Source: Syntrophaceae bacterium UBA4778
Lineage (GTDB): Bacteria; Desulfobacterota; Syntrophia; Syntrophales; UBA4778
Direction: 5' to 3'
DNA length: 9,020 bases
Assembly: GCA_002403175.1 (NCBI GenBank)
Contig: DHHG01000242.1
Coordinates: forward strand, 1-9,020
Below the pieces are notes generated by a model. It did no database searches. It had not been told where the DNA came from and saw only the letters and a program-made list of their open reading frames with translations. This document shows positions 1 through 6,123 of this stretch, piece by piece. Made by a program: the position numbers and the translations under genes. Position 1 is the first letter of the stretch. Each line of letters opens with the position of its first letter.

Positions 1-801
1 CTCGTCCTGAACAGGATTGGTAAGAATGCCTATATTTTCGATGGCAACGCTGATGGTATCGCCTGATTTCAGGAATATGGGTGGCTTCCTCGTAAATCCG
101 ACTCCTTCGGGCGTTCCCGTCAGGACTAGTGTCCCGGGCAGCAGGGTCAATGAGCGGCTCAGGTCGCTAACGATCCTGGCTACATCAAAGGTCATGTCTG
201 CCGTGCTGGAATCCTGCATGATCGTGCTGTTCAGAAATGTCGAAATCTTCAAATAATCGGGATCGGGAATCTCATCCTTTGTAACGATGTAAGGACCGAT
301 GGGGCAAAAGGTATCGAAACTTTTTCCTCTCGCCCATTGTCCTTTTTGCAATTGCATCTGCCAGTCGCGTGCGCTCACGTCGTTAGCGCAGGTATAGCCA
401 AGGATATAATCGAAAGCCTCACCCGGCGAAACATTCTTGCATTCCCTTCCAATCACAATCGCCAACTCGCATTCATAATCGACATGCTTTGAACCCGCTT
501 TGGGCAGCAGAATCGGGGAGCCAGGTCCGGTAATGCTGGTCGTTGCCTTGATAAAGACGACCGGAGAATCGGGGTGGGATATTCCCGTTTCATCGGCATG
601 CTTTCCGTAATTCAGGCCGAGAGCAAAGATATTTGGAGGTGTGACGGGGGCCAGGAGAGATTTGATTTCAGCAGTCTTCTTGCTGACGGTAAAGTGTCCG
701 AAAAGATCCCCTTCGATAATATGAATCCGTTTCGGCAGCTCGGGATCGAAAGAGCCGTACAGGATCTCGTTATTGGTACTCATGATTCGGGCTATTTTCA
801 T
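1..801 (-). CDS. Fumarylacetoacetate hydrolase (FAH) family protein, 3' end cut by window edge
   Basis: This reads as a cytosolic metal-dependent enzyme of the FAH superfamily, which hydrolyses, isomerises or decarboxylates acylpyruvate-type compounds in aromatic, sugar-acid or keto-acid catabolism. 267 residues are visible without a stop. Residues 59-72 carry the ALGLNYGKHADETG entry motif. VDYECEL (108-113) supplies the metal ligands E110 and E112, with D141 in the ANDVSARD block as the third. QWARGKSFDTFCPIGP (155-170), LTGTPEGVG (227-235) and the terminal IGILTNPVQ are all family landmarks. Compared with the usual 250-290 residues, only a few C-terminal residues should be missing. The ATG is chosen because AAAAGGAGGA (806-815 on the plus strand) lies just upstream and MKIARI is a typical start. 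It is divergent from uvrB, with a predicted promoter at 956-983. The exact substrate (acylpyruvate, 2-hydroxyheptadienedioate, deoxy-rhamnonate and similar) cannot be told. Confidence 0.93.
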   Translation of the reverse strand, partial: MKIARIMSTNNEILYGSFDPELPKRIHIIEGDLFGHFTVSKKTAEIKSLLAPVTPPNIFALGLNYGKHADETGISHPDSPVVFIKATTSITGPGSPILLPKAGSKHVDYECELAIVIGRECKNVSPGEAFDYILGYTCANDVSARDWQMQLQKGQWARGKSFDTFCPIGPYIVTKDEIPDPDYLKISTFLNSTIMQDSSTADMTFDVARIVSDLSRSLTLLPGTLVLTGTPEGVGFTRKPPIFLKSGDTISVAIENIGILTNPVQDE

Positions 802-830
802 CGGGTCCTCCTTTTACGATAGGGGCTAAC

Positions 831-858
831 TTGCATTTTAAATCAGCGGGCGTATAAT
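831..858 (+). promoter_or_regulatory. Predicted sigma70 promoter for uvrB
   Basis: TTGCAT (831-836), a 16-base spacer and a perfect TATAAT (853-858) precede uvrB. The -35 is weak (three of six consensus bases) while the -10 is perfect. Transcription would begin near 865 and give a leader of roughly 118 nt containing the hairpin at 891-928 and both palindromes. This is inference from the motifs only. Confidence 0.45.
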
Positions 859-890
859 TTCGGACTAACCAATTCAGAAATATAAAATGT

Positions 891-928
891 AAGCCGGTTT
901 TGCGGGAGATTGATTCGCAAGTCGGCTT
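891..928. repeat. Imperfect inverted repeat / hairpin in the FAH-uvrB intergenic region
   Basis: AAGCCG (891-896) pairs with CGGCTT (923-928). After a small internal loop, TTGCG (900-904) pairs with CGCAA (916-920), leaving an 11-nt loop. Eleven base pairs in total could form in either strand. It lies in the predicted leaders of both uvrB and the FAH gene. No T-tract follows, so it is not a standard intrinsic terminator. A role as leader structure or protein site is possible but unproven. Confidence 0.5.
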
Positions 929-944
929 TAACATGCATACGGCT

Positions 945-957
945 TTGACCTGGTCAA
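945..957. promoter_or_regulatory. Perfect 13-bp palindrome, candidate operator
   Basis: TTGACC-T-GGTCAA is a perfect 6-1-6 inverted repeat. It overlaps the -10 element and predicted start point of the minus-strand FAH promoter (-10 at 956-961, start near 949), where a dimeric repressor of GntR or MarR type could act. It does not match the common E. coli-type LexA box (CTG-N10-CAG), so it is not offered as an SOS box. The cognate regulator is not visible. Confidence 0.5.
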
Positions 958-983
958 TATAACAACAAAAATTGAGATCTCAA
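956..983 (-). promoter_or_regulatory. Predicted sigma70 promoter for the FAH gene
   Basis: Read on the minus strand, TTGAGA (983-978), a 16-base spacer and TATATT (961-956) each match five of six consensus bases. Transcription would start near 949 and give a leader of about 148 nt to the FAH start at 801. The -35 sits inside the palindrome at 971-984 and overlaps the uvrB start codon by one base. The -10 overlaps the palindrome at 945-957. The spacing and -10 are the same as in the promoter at 8410-8437. Confidence 0.5.
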
Positions 984-984
984 T
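971..984. promoter_or_regulatory. Perfect 14-bp palindrome overlapping the uvrB start codon
   Basis: ATTGAGATCTCAAT is a perfect self-complementary 14-mer whose last two bases are the AT of the uvrB ATG. Apart from GAGA inside it, uvrB has no clear Shine-Dalgarno sequence, so any protein bound here or local RNA pairing could affect uvrB initiation. It also contains the -35 of the predicted FAH promoter. Its centre is 26.5 bases from that of the 945-957 palindrome, about two and a half helical turns. Confidence 0.5.
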
Positions 985-2974
985 GAGCAAATTTAAAATT
1001 ATTACGGATTTTGAACCGAAAGGTGATCAACCTCAGGCAATAAACAAACTTTCCGAAGGAATTCGGGAGGGATTTCCCCATCAGGTACTGCTCGGAGTTA
1101 CAGGTTCGGGAAAGACCTTTACCGTTGCCAATGTGATCGCAAGTGTCCAGCGTCCCGCTTTGGTGATCGCGCATAACAAAACCCTGGCGGCCCAGCTCTA
1201 TAGCGAGTTCAAAACCATTTTCCCGGATAATGCGGTAGAATACTTCGTCAGCTATTACGATTATTATCAGCCCGAGGCATACATTCCAAGCACCGACACC
1301 TATATCGAAAAGGATTCGTCGACCAACGAAACCATCGATAAAATGCGTCATTCCGCTACGCGTTCGATTCTCGAGCGCCGGGATGTCATTATCGTCGCCA
1401 GTGTTTCGTGCATTTACGGTATCGGATCGCCTGAGGCGTATTCGGAGATGCTCCTTCAGATCGAAGAGGGCCGGGAGATCGGGCGTGACGACATGTTGCG
1501 AAAGCTCGTTGAAATCCAGTACCAGCGAAACGATGTGGATTTCCATCGAGGGACCTTTCGCGTCCGGGGAGATGTCGTGGAGATTTTCCCCGCATATGAA
1601 GAAGAAAAGGCGATCCGGGTGGAATTCTTCGGAGATACGATCGATGCAATTTCGACGATTGACCCGTTGCGGGGCAAAAAAATCGAACGCCTCTATAAAT
1701 GCGCCATCTATCCCGGCAGCCATTATGTCACGACCCGGGACAACATGAAAAGGGCTATGACAACCATTCGCGAAGAATTGACGCAAAGGCTCCAACAGCT
1801 CCGGTCTTTGAACAAACTCCTCGAAGCGCAGCGTCTTGAACAGCGCACGAATTTCGATCTCGAAATGATGGAAGAGATGGGATACTGCCAGGGAATCGAA
1901 AACTATTCGCGCCACCTGACAGGGCGCAATCCGGGACAGGCTCCCCCGACCCTGATGGATTATCTTCCGACAGATGCCCTGATCATCATCGACGAGAGCC
2001 ACGTCACGGTGCCTCAGTTAAACGGGATGTACCGGGGAGACCGTTCCCGGAAGGAGACCCTCGTCAATTACGGATTTCGTCTGCCTTCGGCGCTCGATAA
2101 CAGGCCCCTGAGGTTTCCGGAATTCGAAGCGTACCCCCAGCAGCGGCTTTATATCTCCGCTACCCCGGCGGATTATGAAATGAGGCAGTCGAACGGGAAA
2201 GTCGTCGAACAGCTCATCCGTCCGACGGGCCTGATGGACCCCGAGATCATCATAAAACCGGTTCAGCATCAGGTTGATGATCTTCTCGGTGAAATCAGAA
2301 AAAGGATCGAGAAACAGGAACGCGTACTCGTGACGACCCTGACCAAGCGGATGGCCGAGAATCTGACCGAGTACTATCAGGGACTCGGCATAAAAGTCGC
2401 TTACCTCCATTCCGATGTCGTTACCCTGGAAAGGGTCAATATCATTCGCGACCTGCGGATAGGAAAATATGATGTCCTCGTGGGGGTCAACTTGCTTAGA
2501 GAGGGACTTGATATTCCGGAGGTCTCTCTCGTTGCGATTCTCGATGCCGACAAGGAAGGCTTTTTGCGATCGGAGCGGTCTCTGATCCAGACCAGTGGCC
2601 GTGCTGCCCGGAATGTCTCAGGCGAGGTGATCATGTATGCGGACAAGATCACCTCCGGTATAGAAGCATGCCTGAAGGAAACCAAACGAAGGCGGGTAAT
2701 TCAGGCGAAATACAATGCGGACAACGACATTACTCCGGAATCGATCCGGAAATCTATCTCGGACGTCCTCACCTCCGTCTATGAATCGGATTATATGACC
2801 ATTGCCGTTGCCGAAGAAGAGGAAGTCTATTCCGAGAAAGAACTCCTCGCTTTGATCCGGAGGCTCAAGAAGGAAATGTCCGATGCCGCCAGAGATCTGG
2901 AGTTCGAAAGGGCAGCAGAAATCCGGGACAGGATATTAAAGTTATCCGGCCGCGAGCTGGAGTACGGGGGATAG
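983..2974 (+). CDS. uvrB: UvrABC excinuclease subunit B
   Basis: UvrB is the damage-verifying helicase-like subunit of nucleotide excision repair. It is loaded on DNA by UvrA, clamps the lesion strand with its beta-hairpin and recruits UvrC for dual incision; it acts in the cytosol. The 663 residues match the usual 650-690. The opening [11 protein letters not shown] is typical, the Walker A is GVTGSGKT (38-45), and the beta-hairpin region is [12 protein letters not shown] (91-102). The DEAD-like box is IIIDESH (334-340). The helicase C-terminal motifs appear in [17 protein letters not shown] and [11 protein letters not shown]-terminal UVR motif (about 622-655, [20 protein letters not shown]) binds UvrC and UvrA. 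No domain is missing. It stands alone: uvrA and uvrC are not in the window, and the next gene converges on it 19 bases downstream. The ATG at 983 is kept because MSKFKI matches family N-termini, although its ribosome binding site is weak. Confidence 0.98.
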   Translation: MSKFKIITDFEPKGDQPQAINKLSEGIREGFPHQVLLGVTGSGKTFTVANVIASVQRPALVIAHNKTLAAQLYSEFKTIFPDNAVEYFVSYYDYYQPEAYIPSTDTYIEKDSSTNETIDKMRHSATRSILERRDVIIVASVSCIYGIGSPEAYSEMLLQIEEGREIGRDDMLRKLVEIQYQRNDVDFHRGTFRVRGDVVEIFPAYEEEKAIRVEFFGDTIDAISTIDPLRGKKIERLYKCAIYPGSHYVTTRDNMKRAMTTIREELTQRLQQLRSLNKLLEAQRLEQRTNFDLEMMEEMGYCQGIENYSRHLTGRNPGQAPPTLMDYLPTDALIIIDESHVTVPQLNGMYRGDRSRKETLVNYGFRLPSALDNRPLRFPEFEAYPQQRLYISATPADYEMRQSNGKVVEQLIRPTGLMDPEIIIKPVQHQVDDLLGEIRKRIEKQERVLVTTLTKRMAENLTEYYQGLGIKVAYLHSDVVTLERVNIIRDLRIGKYDVLVGVNLLREGLDIPEVSLVAILDADKEGFLRSERSLIQTSGRAARNVSGEVIMYADKITSGIEACLKETKRRRVIQAKYNADNDITPESIRKSISDVLTSVYESDYMTIAVAEEEEVYSEKELLALIRRLKKEMSDAARDLEFERAAEIRDRILKLSGRELEYGG

Positions 2975-2976
2975 CG

Positions 2977-3007
2977 GGTTTCTTCACCGAGGGCTAGAGG
3001 AGAAACC
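2977..3007. terminator. Hairpin between the converging uvrB and PLD gene ends (possible weak terminator)
   Basis: GGTTTCTTC (2977-2985) can pair with GGAGAAACC (2999-3007) as nine pairs including one G-T, with a 13-nt loop. It begins three bases after the uvrB stop and extends into the last codons of the minus-strand PLD gene. Because it works in both orientations it could help end both transcripts. There is no T-run on either side, so intrinsic termination would be inefficient at best. Confidence 0.3.
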
Positions 3008-4394
3008 TGAAGAGCTGTGCAAACGATTCCAGAAATTTATCCTTAAAGGGCCTGTTTTTCCAGTCTTCCAGCTTGACCTCCTTTGATTCGGAAAGATCAT
3101 CAATAAAGTTCGCTTCCATTTGAGATGCAAAAGTGCTTCCGAGAACGGCTGTTTCCACTTCGAGATCATGGACGAAACTTCGCGGAATCAGGTTTGCAGA
3201 ACCGATAATCGACCAGGTCCCGTCAAAAATCCCCAGTTTGGAATGCAGCATGGCATTTTGAAATTCAAATATCCTGATCCCCGATCTCAGAAGGCGTGTA
3301 TAGTTATACCTCCCCGCGTAGAAAGGGAGCCAGAAGTCGCTGAAACTGGGTGCGATAATTTTTACATCGACGCCGGAAGAGGCGGCTTTTTCCAGAAGCG
3401 TCAGCATCTCTTCCGGGGGAGCTAAATAGGATTGGGTCAAATGAATCGAGTTTCGTGCATTGATAATGGCTGATACATAGGTCATGTAGATGTTTGATAT
3501 TTCCCGCTCAGGTCCGTCCGCGATGATCTGCACCAGAAGATCTCCTTTACTATCCTGAATTGGGAAATAGTTAGCGGATGCAAGCTTGGGGCCGTTCTTT
3601 GCATTCCATGTTTCAAAGAAAATGCGTTGGAATTCGGTTACTGCAGGCCCTTCGATGCGGATGTGGGTATCCCTCCAGGGGCGAAGGGATCGGTTCCCAT
3701 AAGCGTCCGTTCGGGTCGAATTTTCCCAATAAAAATTAATTCCCCCTGTGAAGGCGACTTTGCCGTCGACGACCAGAATTTTACGGTGATCCCGGTTATT
3801 GAGATTGTTATCCGAGAGAGCTGCTTCTATCGGAGCAAAAGGGTTGAATTCAAGTGTTTTGACACCGGAAGCCCGCATTTTTTCATAGAAAACCGCAGGC
3901 GTTTTCCGGTTCCCGAAACCGTCGTACATAAGATTCACAGCTACGCCTTCGGAACTTTTTTTTATCAGCATGTCCGAAAAGAGATGACCAATTTTGTCGT
4001 CCCTGAAAATGAAAGTTTCGATATTGATATGGTCCTGTGCATGGTCGATTGCCTCCGCCATGCGATCAAATGTCGCCGGTCCGTCATGGAGAAGCTCTAT
4101 ATCATTGCCCGCAAATATGGCGGATCCGGTCATGTCCTGCACAAAAGCCGTATGCAAACCAAGCAGGGGAGTCGAATCGGCTTCGGGTAGGAGCCCTGCA
4201 AAGAGTCTTGCACTTTCAGTCCGGCTAAGAGGACCATTTTCCGAGACTATGAAAGGAGGTTTGCCGTGATACGGATATGACTGGACGATATGCTGGGCTT
4301 TTAAAGGATGGCAGGCGGCGCACCAGAAGCAAAGAAAAAAGATCTGGAGAATCGTGAAGAAAACTCCTTTTGGTTTCATCACGGTCCACCTCAT
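2994..4394 (-). CDS. Phospholipase D / cardiolipin synthase family protein, exported or lipoprotein-like
   Basis: A two-HKD PLD-superfamily enzyme, most like bacterial cardiolipin synthases, which condense two phosphatidylglycerols or transfer a phosphatidyl group. Both catalytic motifs are intact: H203-K205-D210 in DHRKILVVDGKVAFTGG, and H384-K386-D391 in HSKLGIFDGTWSIIGSANL. RSF and LEVE follow the second, as in Cls proteins. The C-terminus (FLESFAQLFRFLL) also has the Cls look. In place of the two N-terminal membrane helices of ClsA there is one signal-like segment (about residues 9-28), with CAAC as an imperfect lipobox at C28. The mature protein may therefore sit on the outer face of the membrane or in the periplasm. 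The start at 4394 has GGAGA five bases upstream; a second ATG (4379) is possible and would keep the signal. It follows the DUF4184 gene by 16 bases, so the two are probably cotranscribed. Phospholipase rather than synthase activity remains possible. Confidence 0.9.
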   Translation of the reverse strand: MRWTVMKPKGVFFTILQIFFLCFWCAACHPLKAQHIVQSYPYHGKPPFIVSENGPLSRTESARLFAGLLPEADSTPLLGLHTAFVQDMTGSAIFAGNDIELLHDGPATFDRMAEAIDHAQDHINIETFIFRDDKIGHLFSDMLIKKSSEGVAVNLMYDGFGNRKTPAVFYEKMRASGVKTLEFNPFAPIEAALSDNNLNNRDHRKILVVDGKVAFTGGINFYWENSTRTDAYGNRSLRPWRDTHIRIEGPAVTEFQRIFFETWNAKNGPKLASANYFPIQDSKGDLLVQIIADGPEREISNIYMTYVSAIINARNSIHLTQSYLAPPEEMLTLLEKAASSGVDVKIIAPSFSDFWLPFYAGRYNYTRLLRSGIRIFEFQNAMLHSKLGIFDGTWSIIGSANLIPRSFVHDLEVETAVLGSTFASQMEANFIDDLSESKEVKLEDWKNRPFKDKFLESFAQLFRFLL

Positions 4395-4410
4395 CTTATC
4401 TCCGAAGAAC

Positions 4411-5217
4411 TCAGCCGGATTCAGGCTTTCGTTGTTTAGTCACTTCTTGGAAAGAGTTCCTTTTTAAGAAGAATTGCCAAATAAGAGAATAGACCATCGT
4501 AAATGAAAGAGTAATTGTACCGGTAGCGAAGAGGCCCCCAACCATTGTTTGTCGCAATTGATCGTAAGTCTTGATCGGTTCCTCAAGAAGCCAGGAATAC
4601 ATGATGCCGAATACTAGAAAAGCGGTCGTTAAGATCGCAAGTCTCAATCCTTTTCGGCTTCTTTTTTCTTTCATATCCATATTAACGTATTGCGATTTAC
4701 ATTCAATCCACCTATACCTGATCCAGTTCATCATCCAAATGGCTCCGAATAGGGAACCCATGTGGTGGAGAATGCGCGTGAGGGGAATGTGGTCAAATCC
4801 CACATCAAGAACGGTTCGAGTCAGAAAAGGAAGATGGTCGATCACGAATCCCTGTTCATGGGTAAAACTATCCCAAATCAGATGAGTTGCCGCACCGATC
4901 AAAACGGAAAAAGCCGTGATCAGCAGAGTTCCGATTCGAAATTCCGTTTTCCGGGTCGACCTGATGGGTGGCCATTGTGGCAGAAGGGAAAAAAGAGGCT
5001 CTTTCACCAGCCAGTGATAGATCGCAAGGAGCAACAGACCGGCAGGCAGACAGAAAAAAAACAATCCCCCTATGGAGTGAGAGAAATCCCGCCAGGAATT
5101 CAGATTAATGAAAAACACGAGATCCGGAACCATGCTGCCGAGTATCAGGGCCTGAATATTTAACCCATATCGGGACAGGGGAATTGCGGCAGCCGGATGG
5201 CTGATGGTTAAAGGCAT
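4411..5217 (-). CDS. DUF4184-type polytopic membrane protein
   Basis: A 268-residue integral membrane protein whose start MPLTISHPAAAIPLSR, then LGSMVPDLVFF (26-36) and SHSIGGLFFFCLPAGLLLL (46-64), match the DUF4184 family, which has no established function. About five or six hydrophobic segments are visible (roughly 22-38, 48-70, 96-113, 152-168, 191-211, 227-250). Conserved polar residues lie at or near the membrane: H7, D32, H47, H112-D116-H120 in THLIWDSFTH, and H151-H152. That layout resembles the YdjM type of membrane-bound metal-dependent hydrolase, so a metal site is a reasonable inference but not shown. The N-terminal motif fixes the start at 5217, although no good Shine-Dalgarno is seen. 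It is the first gene of a probable two-gene unit with the PLD/cardiolipin synthase, which suggests a phospholipid-linked role. A possible promoter is at 5303-5331. Confidence 0.85.
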   Translation of the reverse strand: MPLTISHPAAAIPLSRYGLNIQALILGSMVPDLVFFINLNSWRDFSHSIGGLFFFCLPAGLLLLAIYHWLVKEPLFSLLPQWPPIRSTRKTEFRIGTLLITAFSVLIGAATHLIWDSFTHEQGFVIDHLPFLTRTVLDVGFDHIPLTRILHHMGSLFGAIWMMNWIRYRWIECKSQYVNMDMKEKRSRKGLRLAILTTAFLVFGIMYSWLLEEPIKTYDQLRQTMVGGLFATGTITLSFTMVYSLIWQFFLKRNSFQEVTKQRKPESG

Positions 5218-5265
5218 TTTTGAGAAACAACCGACAATGGCTTTTTAAAAGTAACTGCTCCAGAA

Positions 5266-5296
5266 ACCCGGCCTAGACCCTCTCTGCGTGCCGGGT
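5266..5296. terminator. GC-rich inverted repeat, possible terminator or leader hairpin
   Basis: ACCCGGC (5266-5272) and GCCGGGT (5290-5296) form a perfect 7-bp stem with a 17-nt loop. On the minus strand it is followed only by TTTC, a poor T-tract. It lies just at or after the start point predicted for DUF4184, so it could stop read-through from the dedA operon or act as a leader structure. Confidence 0.3.
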
Positions 5297-5302
5297 GGGA
5301 GC

Positions 5303-5331
5303 TTATTAGCATAGGGGGTATTCGTTGTAAA
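5303..5331 (-). promoter_or_regulatory. Possible promoter for the DUF4184-PLD unit
   Basis: Read on the minus strand, TTTACA (5331-5326; five of six consensus bases), a 17-base spacer and TAATAA (5308-5303; three of six) lie upstream of the gene starting at 5217. The start point would be near 5296, giving a leader of about 80 nt. The -10 is poor, so this is the weakest promoter call in the window. Confidence 0.3.
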
Positions 5332-5577
5332 GCTTAATTTATAACGGATTACCCCTCCGGATAAGGGTCAGGCCTACACTCTTGACAGTAAGCTATTTCC
5401 GACACCCTCTTTTTGTTTTCTGGATTTGTTTATACAAAATATCCAACCAAACTATAAACGATATGCCAAAGAGTAATCGATGCCAGAGATTTCACAATGG
5501 TGCTAGTGAGCGGCTTGACTGCTGACAAGACAATCAGTAACAGATGGCAGTTGCTTGATGAAGCAGAAGTCGCTGGA

Positions 5578-6123
5578 CTAATAGATGGCGAACAAGCCGG
5601 CAGCGTCCCGGAGGGAAATGGCGGCTGTTTTTACGTACTGCAAATGCTGTGCTGTATCTCCTAAGTAGCTTCCCATCCAACTTCCGATAGAGACCCAGAT
5701 CAGGACGGCGGTAGCCCCCGCAAGGGCGTCAGTGATCAGAAAAGCGATAGGGTTAACTGAAAGCGCTCCGGCTGCAGCAAATACGGCCATGCGCATAGAT
5801 GGAAGGAACCGCCCGATAAAGCACACCAGAATGCCATTGCTGCGAATTCGGGATTCGGCCATTTTGACCCGAGTTTCCGTAAACACGTTTCGAAGCAGTG
5901 GTAGACGAAAGACTCGGGGGCCGAGATGACGTCCCAGGAAAAAAAGGATCGAATCGCTCAGGCATAGGCCGGCCCAGCCGAAAAGAGCGGCAAGTATGAT
6001 AGGGATTTCCTTTGCCGATCCCAGGAGCCCTGCCGAAAGGAGGGTAATCTCTTCAGGAACGGGCATTCCCAAAGCGCACGCAAAGAAAATGCCGATTGCA
6101 GGTCCGAATTTCGACAGAATCAT
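5578..6123 (-). CDS. DedA-family membrane protein, apparently short at the C-terminus
   Basis: DedA (SNARE-associated/VTT) proteins are inner-membrane lipid transporters or scramblases; members move undecaprenyl phosphate or phosphatidylethanolamine between leaflets. Seen here are the re-entrant-loop motif GMPVPEEITLLSAGLLG (19-35, with E24/E25), LSDSILFFLGRHLG (56-68, D57 and R65) and CFIGRFLPSMRMAVFAAAGAL (101-121, R105, P108, R111). A hydrophobic segment follows at 126-147. The ATG at 6123 overlaps the upstream stop as ATGA, so translation is probably coupled to the glycosyltransferase; a 31-residue longer in-frame reading would lie wholly inside the upstream gene. At 181 residues it is shorter than most relatives (about 190-250). 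It ends in ISLRDAAGLFAIY, where a further membrane helix is normally expected. The protein may be truncated or nonfunctional; the core motifs are intact. Confidence 0.87.
   Translation of the reverse strand: MILSKFGPAIGIFFACALGMPVPEEITLLSAGLLGSAKEIPIILAALFGWAGLCLSDSILFFLGRHLGPRVFRLPLLRNVFTETRVKMAESRIRSNGILVCFIGRFLPSMRMAVFAAAGALSVNPIAFLITDALAGATAVLIWVSIGSWMGSYLGDTAQHLQYVKTAAISLRDAAGLFAIY

Larger units (their letters stand above)
5218..5577. other. Intergenic gap between the DedA gene and the DUF4184 gene
   Basis: These 360 bases contain no convincing gene. The half nearer DUF4184 holds a candidate promoter (5303-5331) and an inverted repeat (5266-5296). The half nearer DedA (about 5420-5577) contains AT-rich stretches, a small TTTGT/ACAAA dyad (5425-5438) and the start of a short plus-strand reading frame (5497-5664) that runs antisense into the DedA 3' end and resembles nothing I recognise. 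Because DedA seems to lack its last membrane segment, this half could be the scar of a deletion or insertion. Confidence 0.5.

Noticed and set aside
945..957. LexA/SOS box upstream of uvrB
   Set aside because: uvrB is SOS-controlled in some bacteria, but TTGACC-T-GGTCAA fits neither the CTG-N10-CAG pattern nor any other LexA box I can name with confidence, and it lies better placed for the FAH promoter.
980..2002. A 340-codon open frame on the minus strand opposite uvrB
   Set aside because: It lies wholly opposite the conserved helicase core of uvrB, has no family motifs and an implausible composition for a protein; it is an antisense shadow of a highly biased coding frame.
3627..4190. A 187-codon plus-strand frame opposite the PLD gene
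   Set aside because: The minus strand encodes both PLD active-site regions here, and the plus-strand translation shows no recognisable motif or ribosome binding site.
5497..5664. A 55-codon plus-strand frame beginning MVLVSGLTADK
   Set aside because: It runs antisense into the dedA 3' end, has no clear ribosome binding site and no match I recognise. It is mentioned only as part of a possible rearrangement scar.
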